A stretch of 64,000 nt of DNA. Origin: Deltaproteobacteria bacterium (lineage in GTDB: Bacteria; Myxococcota_A; Polyangia; JAAYKL01). Positions 1 through 9,207 of this stretch are shown here, one piece after another. The position numbers and the translations under genes are program-made. The DNA is taken from positions 27,690 through 91,689 of the forward strand of contig JAFGXQ010000128.1 in NCBI GenBank assembly GCA_016936575.1, given 5' to 3'. Below the pieces are notes generated by a model that had not been told where the DNA came from, searched no databases, and saw only the letters and a program-made list of their open reading frames with translations. Position 1 is the stretch's first letter, and each line of letters opens with the position of its first letter.

Positions 1-31
1 GAATTGTCCTCGAGTAACAGCGTTCACATAC

Positions 32-44
32 GACAAAATTTGTC
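32..44. promoter_or_regulatory. Palindrome upstream of cinA-thpR-recA
   Basis: GACAAA-A-TTTGTC is a perfect inverted repeat with 6-bp arms, ending 55 bases before the cinA start. It could be an operator for the operon that contains recA, for example an SOS-type site. It does not match the LexA consensus sequences I know, so the regulator is unknown and chance is possible. Confidence 0.3.
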
Positions 45-99
45 ACCCCCTCAAAAAAGAAAGTAGCCCCCCGAAGCCTGATGAGGTACACCAGCCGGT

Positions 100-1320
100 A
101 TGAAAACCGCAATACTCAGCACCGGAAGTGAACTGTTACGCGGCACCATCGCGGATACCAACGCCCAGTGGATGGCCGCTCGCCTGTTTGAAATGAGTGC
201 CCCGCCCGAGCAGATACTCACCGTGGGAGATTCCATTCACGACGTTGCCGCGGCGCTGAGTGCATTGTGGGCAAGGGCCAATCTGGTAGTCTGCACCGGC
301 GGTCTCGGACCGACAACAGACGACATCACCGCCGCCGCTGTCGCCCGCGCCCTCGGGGTATCGCTGGTGAGGAATCCGGTCGCGCAACAGCAGGTGGAGC
401 AACGGTTTGCCGCACGGGCATTCGACATGCCGGAAATCAACCTGAAGCAGGCGGACCTGCCGCACGGCGCCGAAATTCTCGAAAACCGCACCGGCACCGC
501 ACCCGGGTTTATGGTATCGAAAAACGATCGTGTCGCGCTTTTCCTGCCCGGTGTACCCGCTGAAATGACAGAAATGTTTCAGCGGCATGTGGTGCCGCTG
601 GTTCGGCAGAAGGCCACGCCTCGAACAAGTAAAATGGTTCGCACATTCGGCATCGGAGAATCAAAACTGCAGGAGCGGATTCTGCCGCTCGAACAATTGT
701 TCCCGGAATTGACATTTTCGTATCGTGCGGCATTCCCGACGGTCACCACAACGATTTGGGGAGAAAACGCGCAGACGGTATCGCGCGCCCATTCAGAATT
801 GCATGCGCTGCTTGAGACCCACGCGTTCACCACCGACGACAAGACCCTTGCCCAGGTGCTGGCCGATGCGCTGACTGAACGCCACCTGACCATCGCATCG
901 GCGGAATCGTGCACCGGGGGCCAGATTGGGCATGAGCTGACGCAAATACACGGTTCGTCCGCATTCTACCTGGGCGGTGTGATTGCGTACGATAATGCGG
1001 TCAAAACGTCACTGCTGAATGTATCGCCTGAACTGCTCAGCGAGCATGGGGCGGTCAGCGAGTCAGTTGTGTGTCAGATGGCGCGCGGTGTGCAACAAAA
1101 ACTGGGCGCAGACATCGGTGTGGCCACATCAGGCATTGCCGGGCCGGGTGGCGGCAGTACGGAAAAACCGGTGGGAACCGTACATATCGCCGTTGCTGTC
1201 GCAGAGCGCATTTTCCACAAAAAATGCTTGTTTAAAGGCTATAGTCGTACAAAGGTAAAAACCGCGTCCACGTGGACGGCGATGAACCTGGTGCACCAGC
1301 AGTTATTGGAGAAACAATGA
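100..1320 (+). CDS. cinA: CinA, nicotinamide-nucleotide amidohydrolase / competence-damage protein
   Basis: Full-length two-domain CinA of 406 residues. The N-terminal MoCF-like domain carries STGSELLRG near residue 7 and TGGLGPTTDD near residue 67. The C-terminal amidase (PncC) domain begins near residue 250 with AESCTGG and continues to SGIAGPGGG. Family role: deamidation of nicotinamide mononucleotide to recycle NAD, with an ADP-ribose pyrophosphatase-type N-terminal half; the protein is cytoplasmic. The stop overlaps the start of thpR by ATGA, and recA follows, so the three are probably co-transcribed. This order recurs in many bacteria and explains the historical competence and damage label. 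The Shine-Dalgarno is weak: a GAGG lies about 13 bases upstream. Confidence 0.95.
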   Translation: MKTAILSTGSELLRGTIADTNAQWMAARLFEMSAPPEQILTVGDSIHDVAAALSALWARANLVVCTGGLGPTTDDITAAAVARALGVSLVRNPVAQQQVEQRFAARAFDMPEINLKQADLPHGAEILENRTGTAPGFMVSKNDRVALFLPGVPAEMTEMFQRHVVPLVRQKATPRTSKMVRTFGIGESKLQERILPLEQLFPELTFSYRAAFPTVTTTIWGENAQTVSRAHSELHALLETHAFTTDDKTLAQVLADALTERHLTIASAESCTGGQIGHELTQIHGSSAFYLGGVIAYDNAVKTSLLNVSPELLSEHGAVSESVVCQMARGVQQKLGADIGVATSGIAGPGGGSTEKPVGTVHIAVAVAERIFHKKCLFKGYSRTKVKTASTWTAMNLVHQQLLEKQ

Positions 1321-2021
1321 AAACCGTTCGATGCTTTCTGGCTGTGAATCTCGAATTGAAAGCGGCCAAAAAAATATCTGAATTACAACAGCAGTTAATC
1401 GGAAAGAGCAGCGAGTTCAAATCAACATTGAAATGGGTTCCCCCACAGAACATGCATGTGACTGTTCGCTTCCTGGGCAACATTACGGAACCGATGATTC
1501 AGGCCATCAAAGACGGCCTGGAACCGATTACCCAATCCAGCGCGCCATTTTTAATGGAGACCGCATCGGTCGGTGTGTTCGACGCTGACGCATTGCGGGT
1601 GCTGCATATGAAAATTGCCGACCCCTCCGGCGGGATGACACAACTGGTCACCCAATGCCACGAGCTCTTGGAAAACATCGGTTTTAAAAAAATTGACCGT
1701 ACATACACCCCACATGTGACACTGGCGAGAATCAAAGACGGTATTGCCGACGAAATCGAACAGCTGATTGCCGACCACGCCGATGTTGCGTGCGGCAGTT
1801 CATTGGTTCGCGACCTGGCCTGTTACGAAAGCAAAGTGTCTCAATCAGGCGTTGACTATCATCTGCTGTGGAAACTTCCGCTGCAGAAAAGAATGCCCAA
1901 AGAGGCAACCCCGCAGGAAGAGTCCAGTGAAGATGAACCTCCCACAGAAAATGAACCATCGAAACCGTGTGACGTGAGCGAATCAAGCGACGTCCGTGAA
2001 CCTTCAGTACAAGGAGAATAA
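1317..2021 (+). CDS. thpR: RNA 2',3'-cyclic phosphodiesterase (2H phosphoesterase, LigT family)
   Basis: 234 residues. The two catalytic HxT motifs of the 2H family are visible: HVTVRFLG at residues 47-54 and HVTLARIK at 133-140. Family role: opening of 2',3'-cyclic phosphate RNA ends and, in some members, reversible 2'-5' ligation of tRNA halves. I chose the ATG at 1317 because it overlaps the cinA stop (ATGA) and yields the family's usual start, [11 protein letters not shown] longer reading frame to 1272 would only translate the end of cinA. The last 40 or so residues form an acidic, Ser/Pro/Glu-rich tail not needed for the 2H fold. The end of the gene supplies the AAGGAG ribosome-binding site of recA. 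Confidence 0.93.
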   Translation: MKTVRCFLAVNLELKAAKKISELQQQLIGKSSEFKSTLKWVPPQNMHVTVRFLGNITEPMIQAIKDGLEPITQSSAPFLMETASVGVFDADALRVLHMKIADPSGGMTQLVTQCHELLENIGFKKIDRTYTPHVTLARIKDGIADEIEQLIADHADVACGSSLVRDLACYESKVSQSGVDYHLLWKLPLQKRMPKEATPQEESSEDEPPTENEPSKPCDVSESSDVREPSVQGE

Positions 2022-2026
2022 CCGCA

Positions 2027-3085
2027 ATGAGCGCAAGCCAAGATCAGAATAAAATGAAAGCGTTAAACCTGGCCATCAGTTCAATCGAGAAAAATTACGG
2101 CAAGGGTTCCATTATGCGATTGGGCGACGAAACATCACTGGCCAAAGGGGTCGGAATCATCCCCTCCGGTTCTGTGGGAATTGACATTGCGCTGGGAATC
2201 GGCGGATATCCCAAAGGCCGCATCATCGAAATCTACGGGCCGGAGTCTTCCGGTAAAACAACGCTGACCCTCCATGCGGTGGCAGAATCTCAAAAACAGG
2301 GCGGCGTTTGCGCCTTCATCGATGCGGAGCACGCGCTCGATGTTTCTTATGCCAAAAAACTCGGTATCAATACGGCGGAGCTGCTGGTTTCACAACCGGA
2401 CTGCGGTGAGCAGGCGCTGGAAATCGCCGACATGCTGATTCGCTCCGGTGCGGTTGACCTCATTGTTGTGGACTCGGTGGCCGCGCTGACCCCCCGCGCC
2501 GAACTCGAAGGAGAAATGGGCGATTCCCACGTGGGATTGCAGGCACGCCTGATGAGTCAGGCACTTCGAAAATTGACCGGCACGCTGGCCAAATCAAATA
2601 CCGCTATCATTTTTATCAACCAGATTCGTATGAAAATCGGTGTGATGTTCGGCAGCCCCGAAACCACCACCGGTGGAAATGCTTTGAAGTTCTACGCTTC
2701 GCAGCGCCTGGATATTCGACGAATCGGCGGAATTAAAAAAGGTGATGAAGTAGTAGGCAACCGCACGCGGGTGAAAGTTGTGAAGAACAAACTGGCGCCG
2801 CCTTTCAGGGAAGTCGAATTTGATATTATGTACGGAGAAGGTATCAGTATGGAAGGATCGCTGGTCGATATGGGCGTGGAGAACGATGTGGTTGAGAAAA
2901 GTGGTTCGTGGTACTCGTTCGACGGCACGCGAATCGGGCAGGGACGCGAAAACGTGAAACAGTTCCTGAAAGAAAACCCCGACATTGCGAAGAAAATCGA
3001 TTTGCAGTTGCGCGCCAAAGTTGGACTCAACGAACTTACTGAAGCAGCTGTCGAAAGCGAACCGGCCAAGGTCGCGGAGAAATAG
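2027..3085 (+). CDS. recA: Recombinase RecA
   Basis: 352 residues, the normal length for RecA. Walker A is GPESSGKTT at 71-79, Walker B is [11 protein letters not shown], and the L2 region [18 protein letters not shown] is intact. The protein forms ATP-dependent filaments on single-stranded DNA, catalyses strand exchange and triggers LexA self-cleavage. The start lies five bases after the thpR stop, with AAGGAG 11 bases upstream. The short C-terminal tail is acidic, as usual. The RecBCD genes that would load RecA at double-strand breaks lie 4 kb away on the other strand. Confidence 0.98.
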   Translation: MSASQDQNKMKALNLAISSIEKNYGKGSIMRLGDETSLAKGVGIIPSGSVGIDIALGIGGYPKGRIIEIYGPESSGKTTLTLHAVAESQKQGGVCAFIDAEHALDVSYAKKLGINTAELLVSQPDCGEQALEIADMLIRSGAVDLIVVDSVAALTPRAELEGEMGDSHVGLQARLMSQALRKLTGTLAKSNTAIIFINQIRMKIGVMFGSPETTTGGNALKFYASQRLDIRRIGGIKKGDEVVGNRTRVKVVKNKLAPPFREVEFDIMYGEGISMEGSLVDMGVENDVVEKSGSWYSFDGTRIGQGRENVKQFLKENPDIAKKIDLQLRAKVGLNELTEAAVESEPAKVAEK

Positions 3086-3093
3086 AAGACGCT

Positions 3094-3849
3094 GTGTTCT
3101 GGAAGCTGATTGAAATCATTGTTCGTGTTTTGTATTGGCGGCGATTTGCCAAAGCCAAAAAAATCGGCGAAGCCGCCGCGATGCTCACCGACGGAAAACC
3201 TCAGGAAGCGCTGGCTCATCTGGAGCGTCACGGGACCTCGGTTCACCAGACGTTGATTCCGTTGTTTGCACTGACTCAAGCCAAAATTTATCAGGCTCTG
3301 GGGCGTCTGGAAGAGGCCGAAAACAGTTTCAAAGCCGTGGTGCTCACCAATCCCCGAGACAGCCGGGCAGATCTGGAACTGGCCGTTTTGACGGGCCGGC
3401 AGTTTCGTTTCGACGACTGCCGCACATGGTTGAATCGGGCCATCGAAAAAAAAAACCCCGAAATCAAAGCACAGGCGAAAGGATTCCTGCAGCATTTAGA
3501 TGCAATAGAAGATGGTTCCAAACAACGGGAGTACGAGACCCGTGCCAAAAAAATGGCGGACCAACCACTGCCCGATGGACAAACACTCGGGCTTCCCCCG
3601 AACCGTTCTCTGATGAACCAATGGCTTGGAACCACCGCCGATGCGATGAAGGCTATCGATGATTTGGCGCTGCTGCTGGCCTACGCTGAAGTTGTGCAAG
3701 GCGGGCAATGGAAAATCGGCCTGGCGATAGAAGATGTGACGGTTATTCGTCCCGATGGCGAAACGTTTCTCCCCTATGAGGTGCTGGCGCCCATGCTTCC
3801 TTCGCAGCCCACCTCAGCCACCGCCCTTGTCTCCTCAGAGAATTTGTGA
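3094..3849 (+). CDS. TPR-repeat protein with N-terminal hydrophobic helix
   Basis: 251 residues from a GTG eight bases after the recA stop, so probably the last gene of the cinA operon. The first 15 or so residues are hydrophobic and could be a membrane anchor or the first helix of the repeat fold. Tetratricopeptide-like helices cover residues 20-140 (GKPQEALAHLERH, GRLEEAENSFKAVVLTNP). The C-terminal half contains no motif I recognise. A role as a protein-interaction scaffold is inferred from the repeats only. The GTG start is the first in frame; no strong ribosome-binding site precedes it, so translational coupling to recA is likely. Confidence 0.75.
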   Translation: MFWKLIEIIVRVLYWRRFAKAKKIGEAAAMLTDGKPQEALAHLERHGTSVHQTLIPLFALTQAKIYQALGRLEEAENSFKAVVLTNPRDSRADLELAVLTGRQFRFDDCRTWLNRAIEKKNPEIKAQAKGFLQHLDAIEDGSKQREYETRAKKMADQPLPDGQTLGLPPNRSLMNQWLGTTADAMKAIDDLALLLAYAEVVQGGQWKIGLAIEDVTVIRPDGETFLPYEVLAPMLPSQPTSATALVSSENL

Positions 3850-4088
3850 ATATCTGTGTTTGACCACAGCCTGTCTGAATATTTTTCGCCACTTTCAAAA
3901 AAAAACGGGGCCTAGCTCTCCACAAAACATGAAAAATAGTGTACATGACCCAAAGTCGCTGATTTATTCTAAAAAATCATCACATCCTCCCCAGCTTTGT
4001 GCTTTATGCTTCGCTGGATAAACAACGATTCACTCGTAACTGGAAAACAAAAAACGGACATTGGCCGTAGGAATGTGGAGTTTGAAAT

Positions 4089-5429
4089 ATGGAAAATTTT
4101 TTTAAAGCACTCAGCAGTGAGGTCATGCAGAACGATTCCATCTCTGATGAAATGTTTAAAAAATACAACGTAAAACGCGGCCTCCGAAATGAAAACGGAA
4201 GCGGTGTACTCGTTGGGCTGACCGAGATTTCCAGCGTTATGGGATATACCAAGTACGATGAGGAAATCATCCCCTGTGAAGGCAAGTTGTATTATCGCGG
4301 CTTCGATGTGAATGACCTGATTAGCGACGGACACTGTGAAAAGCATGTACTGTTTGAAGAAACCGCGTACCTCCTGCTCGCCGGGAAACTGCCGACCCAA
4401 AAAGAACTCAAATTTTTCAGGGAACTGCTGGCGCAAAACCGTGAGTTGCCGAAAAACTTTGTCCGTGACAATTTGTCTACTTTCAGAACACGAGACATCA
4501 TGAATGCGCTGGCGCGTTCGGTGCTTACATTCTATTCAAATGATAAAAACCCCGACGATATTTCATTGGACAATCTGTTGCGACAGTCCGTGGAGCTGGT
4601 CGCTAAAGTGCCGAGTGTCGTGGCCTACGCATATCGCGTGTATCTCGAAGCATATCGGGGAAAGAGCCTGATTATCCACCGGCCGAATATAGAATACACC
4701 ACCGCCGAAGACTTCCTGAGTCTGATTCGCGATGATGGACAATTCACCGATACTGAGGCCCGTGTGCTGGATGCGGCACTGGTGCTCCACGCAGATCACG
4801 GTGGTGGTAACAACTCCACATTCACAACCCGCGTTGTCACTTCAAGCGGCACCGATACGTACTCGGCGATTGCGGCTGCAATGGGGTCGCTGAAAGGCCC
4901 GCTCCACGGCGGTGCCAACCTATACGTCATGAAAATGATGGATGACATCAAGCAGAACGTGAAGGACTGGACGGATAAAGAACAGTTACGCTCGTATGTG
5001 TTAAAAATTCTGAACAAAGAAGTGGGAGACGGTTCCGGCAAGATATTCGGTTTCGGACACGCGGTTTACACGATGAGCGATCCACGCGCTGTTATTTTAA
5101 AACAATATGCACAGCAGCTGGCAGAAGAAAAAAATCGTCGTGATGAATTCGCGCTGTACACATTGATGGAAGAAGTCGTTCCCGAGGCGTTCGCCGAATT
5201 CAAGGGCGGCAGTAAAATCGTTGCCCCGAACGTGGACTTCTTCAGCGGCTTTGTATACGACTGCCTGGGCATTCCCAGAGAGGTATACACGCCGCTGTTT
5301 GCCATGGCGCGAACAGCGGGTTGGGTATCTCATCGTATTGAAGAAATTCTAGTGCAAAAACGAATTATGCGCCCGGCCTATAAAAACGTTACGACCATTC
5401 GAAACTATGTTCCGATAGAACAGCGCTGA
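4089..5429 (+). CDS. Citrate synthase family protein
   Basis: 446 residues. The three catalytic residues of citrate synthase are identifiable: His276 in GPLHGGAN, His324 in GFGHAVY and Asp383 in PNVDFFSG, with the HADHGGGNNST segment at 234. It condenses acetyl-CoA with oxaloacetate; a 2-methylcitrate synthase with propionyl-CoA cannot be excluded from sequence alone. There is an N-terminal extension of about 50 residues before the core. GGAG sits eight bases before the ATG. The gene stands alone between the cinA operon and the convergent recCBD operon. The 239-base gap upstream (3850-4088) holds its promoter region, in which I see no clear -35/-10 pair. Confidence 0.9.
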   Translation: MENFFKALSSEVMQNDSISDEMFKKYNVKRGLRNENGSGVLVGLTEISSVMGYTKYDEEIIPCEGKLYYRGFDVNDLISDGHCEKHVLFEETAYLLLAGKLPTQKELKFFRELLAQNRELPKNFVRDNLSTFRTRDIMNALARSVLTFYSNDKNPDDISLDNLLRQSVELVAKVPSVVAYAYRVYLEAYRGKSLIIHRPNIEYTTAEDFLSLIRDDGQFTDTEARVLDAALVLHADHGGGNNSTFTTRVVTSSGTDTYSAIAAAMGSLKGPLHGGANLYVMKMMDDIKQNVKDWTDKEQLRSYVLKILNKEVGDGSGKIFGFGHAVYTMSDPRAVILKQYAQQLAEEKNRRDEFALYTLMEEVVPEAFAEFKGGSKIVAPNVDFFSGFVYDCLGIPREVYTPLFAMARTAGWVSHRIEEILVQKRIMRPAYKNVTTIRNYVPIEQR

Positions 5430-5547
5430 GTAATCACTTCGTTTCCCATCTTTTTTTAAGACGAACTACATTTTGTCGCCGCGCCCATCTGAATCGGGTC
5501 ACAAGAGTGTCCGCCGTCCAACACACGGAGAAAATCGTTGATTTTCG

Positions 5548-6450
5548 TTACACATCATCCTGAAACCGGTCCTTGAACGTGTCTAGTACAGCCGCAGCAA
5601 TGTTAGATTCCGTCGCAAAAAGAATACCGCGGTGGTTTAAAAATGTTGAATCAATACGATTCAAATCCAACGAATGACCAAACATATCCGACACCCAGCT
5701 TCCCCTTTCCCGATATATGCATGCAGAAGCCGCGTAGTCCCAAATACTGCCGCCACTGTCCGATTTGCGCGGAAACTTGAAGTAACATGCGTGAGGGTAC
5801 GTCAATGTCGTCATTGCATTCATCGCCGCCCCTCCGTAACAAAACGCATTTACGTGGGCATAGCCCAGTCTTGCGGTCATTTTGTTCAATTCAGATAAAA
5901 TCATCGGAAACGAGGAATGTTCAAGTGTGCTTCGGTCGAACACTGCAGTCAACATCGGCAAAGAAACAGGAGAACAATTGGGTTTGTATCTCCACGGCGT
6001 GTCATTGCGATAGCACCCATGTCCGATCATCGCAGTATAACTTGTGTTGTTGTACGCATCGAAAATCACGCCGATTTGGGGTTCGCCCAAACGATTAACC
6101 AGAGAAATCACGACAGACCAACCTTTTGATTTTTCAATAAACGGCAAAGTGCCGTCTAACGGATCAATGCACCAGAAATACTCTTTTTCAAACCGCGCGC
6201 CGTCGTCAGGAGCCTCCTCGGAAAGCAATGCGATGTCATATCGCTGCGAAACGGAACGCAATCCATCAATAATGACTCGCTGAGAGTGAATATCCGCTTC
6301 GGTAACAACTGTTGAGGCGATAGAACCACTTTGTTTTCTGCGCACAGTCAAATTCATATCCACGTAATTCATCAACACTTTCCCTGCGGCGCGGGACACA
6401 TCTACAGCCGTGTGAAGTAAAACGCTCATTTGCGTTGAAGTGAGACCCAT
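5548..6450 (-). CDS. Inositol-monophosphatase-family phosphatase
   Basis: About 300 residues with the lithium-sensitive phosphatase signature: the metal-binding acidic pair in LLSEEAPDD (near 78), IDPLDGT (near 96-101) and the C-terminal SIWDYAAS. The family includes inositol-1-phosphatase, CysQ-type bisphosphate nucleotidase and fructose-bisphosphatase; the substrate cannot be told apart here. Last gene of the long minus-strand operon. Its start overlaps the end of the upstream kinase gene: a GTG at 6453 or the ATG at 6450 are both possible, with GGTGGAG in front. The pairing with a kinase suggests a phosphorylation/dephosphorylation module for a small alcohol or sugar. A GAAAATC/GATTTTC inverted repeat follows the stop but lacks a T-run. 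Confidence 0.85.
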   Translation of the reverse strand: MGLTSTQMSVLLHTAVDVSRAAGKVLMNYVDMNLTVRRKQSGSIASTVVTEADIHSQRVIIDGLRSVSQRYDIALLSEEAPDDGARFEKEYFWCIDPLDGTLPFIEKSKGWSVVISLVNRLGEPQIGVIFDAYNNTSYTAMIGHGCYRNDTPWRYKPNCSPVSLPMLTAVFDRSTLEHSSFPMILSELNKMTARLGYAHVNAFCYGGAAMNAMTTLTYPHACYFKFPRKSDSGGSIWDYAASACIYRERGSWVSDMFGHSLDLNRIDSTFLNHRGILFATESNIAAAVLDTFKDRFQDDV

Positions 6451-7442
6451 CACTCCACCTTTTGCCCGTGAATACTATCCAGAACTCGCTTTGCCAGCCG
6501 CTCACTGTAATCTTCAGGCGACCAACAATCATTGCTCCACCCTTTCATGAACCGATGAAAATCCACCCAGGCCCAATGATACAATTCCCGCCATTCCCGC
6601 TCGATGGCATCACTTGAAAACAAGGAGCGTTTTTGCGCCAGCGCGCTCCGTAAATATCCGAAATATTCTTCCAGTTTTTCAGATTCCCGGCGCTCGCATT
6701 CATCTTCGTGCATGCAGCTTCCCAAAAAATAGGCCACATCTTTCATTCCACAGCCGCCGCCCACATATTGAAAATCCACTGCAGCAACATCTTGTCCCCG
6801 CTTCGAATAACAAAAGTTCGCTACCTTCGCATCACCATGCACCAGGGTCTGATACTCTGCCTTGTTTAATTTTTCATCGATACTTGCAGCGGCATTCCGC
6901 AACGCAGCATCTGACATGTTTGCCAGCTCATCGGGACGAGTATCCAAATGCCAATAGGTACCTATGGGCCAAAGACCTTCAGGCGTGGTTCCCATAAATG
7001 TGGCGTGAAAATTGGCCAGCCACCTCAGCGTTACAGATACCTCTCTTTCGGCCAAACGATATTTTCGAACGCTGAATCCAGCGGCATCAAGGTCCCCAAG
7101 AATCATCAGCAAATCATCGTCGTGATTCTCGATGCGCACGCATTCCGGCACCCGGCACAGTGAATCACAGCGATGGCTGTATTGTGTGTACCATACTGTT
7201 TCCACCTGATAAGAGCGCACTTTTCTGCGATGAGAGAGGTCTGACTGCCATCCCAGCGGATGATCCTGTACAGTTGGATAACGCACATGCTTCACTACCA
7301 CGTCTTTGGGCATCGCACCCGGCAGCTTTACGCGTATAATTTGCCCGTATCCGCTCCACAACCGTTGAATATTTTCAAGAAAAATAACATCTGTCGCACC
7401 CGTCATTCGTTTCAGCGGTTGTTTCAATTCGGAATCACGCAT
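6450..7442 (-). CDS. Choline/aminoglycoside kinase-like phosphotransferase
   Basis: 330 residues of the APH/ChoK protein-kinase-like fold. The catalytic loop HGDAKVANF (Brenner-type HxDxxxxN) and the following metal-binding AVDFQYVGGG are visible in the second half, followed by DVAYFLGSCM. These features resemble the ecdysteroid-kinase-like/DUF1679 branch. It should transfer phosphate from ATP to a hydroxyl of a small molecule; the substrate is unknown. It starts 31 bases after recD and its stop overlaps the next gene, so it belongs to the recCBD transcript, although no DNA-repair role is evident. Confidence 0.8.
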   Translation of the reverse strand: MRDSELKQPLKRMTGATDVIFLENIQRLWSGYGQIIRVKLPGAMPKDVVVKHVRYPTVQDHPLGWQSDLSHRRKVRSYQVETVWYTQYSHRCDSLCRVPECVRIENHDDDLLMILGDLDAAGFSVRKYRLAEREVSVTLRWLANFHATFMGTTPEGLWPIGTYWHLDTRPDELANMSDAALRNAAASIDEKLNKAEYQTLVHGDAKVANFCYSKRGQDVAAVDFQYVGGGCGMKDVAYFLGSCMHEDECERRESEKLEEYFGYLRSALAQKRSLFSSDAIEREWRELYHWAWVDFHRFMKGWSNDCWSPEDYSERLAKRVLDSIHGQKVE

Positions 7443-7473
7443 TATTGCCTCTTGTGTGTATGATGAATCTTTC

Positions 7474-9207
7474 TCAGCACGTAAAATAATATTTCAGTCG
7501 CTCCTGCAAACTGGAGCTGCGTTCCGAAGAGTGTTCAATGCAATAGCGAATGACCTCTTCCGTCGCAAAAAGTGTTACGCGTTTTTGCGCACGTGTAACT
7601 GCTGTGTACAACAATTCCCGCGATAAAATCGGAGATACACGAGACCCAAGCACAATAACAGCGTGTCCGTATTCGCTCCCTTGCGATTTGTGTATGGTCA
7701 TCGACAAAGCATCTTGATACTCGCCGAGCATCGATATCGGCACCAGACGAACCCCCTGTTGCCCACTGCTGAACGCCACGTGAATGGCACCCTCCTCACT
7801 TTGAAAAACCATACCTGTATCGCCATTAAACAGCATACTGGCGTAATTATTTCGCGTAATCAAAAGTGCCCGGTTTTCGTAATATGCGCTGTTTCCAGGC
7901 ACCATACCGGTTGAAACCTGAAGCGCATTTGCCAGCTGCGTATTCAACCGCGTTACACCGAATGGCCCCCGGTTGACGGCACAAAGCACCCGCCCTCGGT
8001 CAAACAACGCGATTTTCTCCTCCACATCAATAGCGTGCCAGTACGGGAGATACAGCTCTTTTCCCATTTCAATCAGTTGATTCAGGGAATCCCGCTTTGC
8101 AGTATCAATCCAGCGCACATCGTCTGCGGTGTTATCCATCAACACAGACATCGATTCTGACACAGCACCGGAATTCACCGCTTGTGCGAGCCGACCGATA
8201 CCGCTGTCCTTACCAAAACGATAACTGTGCGTCAGCGTGACAATATTATTTCGAACATTCGTTGTTGCAGCTTGAATATCGCTTTGCACCCTACATACAT
8301 CTTTAAAAAACCGTCCTGCCTCGATAGAACTCAGCTGATGCTGGTCACCCACCAGAATTATCTTTGCGGTAGCGGGAACTACGCTGAACAGGTCGCTCAT
8401 TAACGCCATATCAACCATTGAGGCCTCGTCTACGACCAGGACATCAACCGGAAGAAGGGTTTCCTCATACGATTGACGTGCACGACGACGTCGATACGGC
8501 ATGAGCAATTTGTGAACGGTTACCACGTCGTCTGGTATGTGCTCCAGAATCTGCGACGAAAACGCTTTCACGATATCTGGATTACGCTTCGATTGCCGTA
8601 TTGCCTGCTTGAGTCTCGCGGCGGCTTTCCCCGTTGGTGCGCAAACCACGATTTTGATTGTGGGTGCATCCTGAATTAAAGACGCCAAAATTCGCGATAC
8701 CAATGTTGTCTTTCCGGTACCCGGGCCCCCGGTAATCGCTGAAAACCCGAATTGACGAACTGTCTGCAACGCCTGTTCTGCAACGTCATTCGCTTCCTGC
8801 CCATTTTGTAGTTGCACAGATGGCATGCTTCGAAAGACAATCTGCTTCACCAGAAACTCCTGCGCCTCCCAGAGCCGATGCAAATAGCAATACCCCTCAT
8901 TATCGACAACTATCGGCGTCACGGTTTTGCCATCGCCGACCAATGCGCAATTGTCAAGGGACTGACGCAACGTATCAAATGAAAAAAATTCGCGACTTTG
9001 CGATGTGTCAATAATAGAAAACCCTTGTTTCAAAGGTATTGACGAATTCCCTCTCTGACTCTCTGCACTCAGTATGCGCAGCAGCCATTGCAATGCCTTG
9101 TCACTAGTGCCTACCATTCCCATCAGCGTTTTCGAAAAATGAATATCTAAGGCTGAAAATTCATCCTCTGTATATTGCAAACCTGAATTCAATCGCGTCA
9201 TCATCAT
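7474..9207 (-). CDS. recD: Exodeoxyribonuclease V alpha subunit RecD
   Basis: 577 residues. Superfamily 1B helicase with Walker A TGGPGTGKTTL, Walker B VVDEASMVD, a Q-binding VGDQHQL and the C-terminal MTIHKSQGSEY. It is the 5'-3' motor of RecBCD, which processes double-strand ends and loads RecA. It overlaps recB by four bases (ATGA). Three consecutive ATG codons open the frame (9207, 9204, 9201) and the exact one is not decidable. Length is close to that of E. coli RecD. Confidence 0.94.
   Translation of the reverse strand: MMMTRLNSGLQYTEDEFSALDIHFSKTLMGMVGTSDKALQWLLRILSAESQRGNSSIPLKQGFSIIDTSQSREFFSFDTLRQSLDNCALVGDGKTVTPIVVDNEGYCYLHRLWEAQEFLVKQIVFRSMPSVQLQNGQEANDVAEQALQTVRQFGFSAITGGPGTGKTTLVSRILASLIQDAPTIKIVVCAPTGKAAARLKQAIRQSKRNPDIVKAFSSQILEHIPDDVVTVHKLLMPYRRRRARQSYEETLLPVDVLVVDEASMVDMALMSDLFSVVPATAKIILVGDQHQLSSIEAGRFFKDVCRVQSDIQAATTNVRNNIVTLTHSYRFGKDSGIGRLAQAVNSGAVSESMSVLMDNTADDVRWIDTAKRDSLNQLIEMGKELYLPYWHAIDVEEKIALFDRGRVLCAVNRGPFGVTRLNTQLANALQVSTGMVPGNSAYYENRALLITRNNYASMLFNGDTGMVFQSEEGAIHVAFSSGQQGVRLVPISMLGEYQDALSMTIHKSQGSEYGHAVIVLGSRVSPILSRELLYTAVTRAQKRVTLFATEEVIRYCIEHSSERSSSLQERLKYYFTC

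Noticed and set aside
2692..3495. 267-residue minus-strand frame
   Set aside because: Shadow of recA and the TPR gene; composition has no domain or ribosome-binding site.
5530..5546. GAAAATC/GATTTTC repeat as terminator of the rec operon
   Set aside because: AT-rich short stem with a three-base loop and no T-run; stability would be low.
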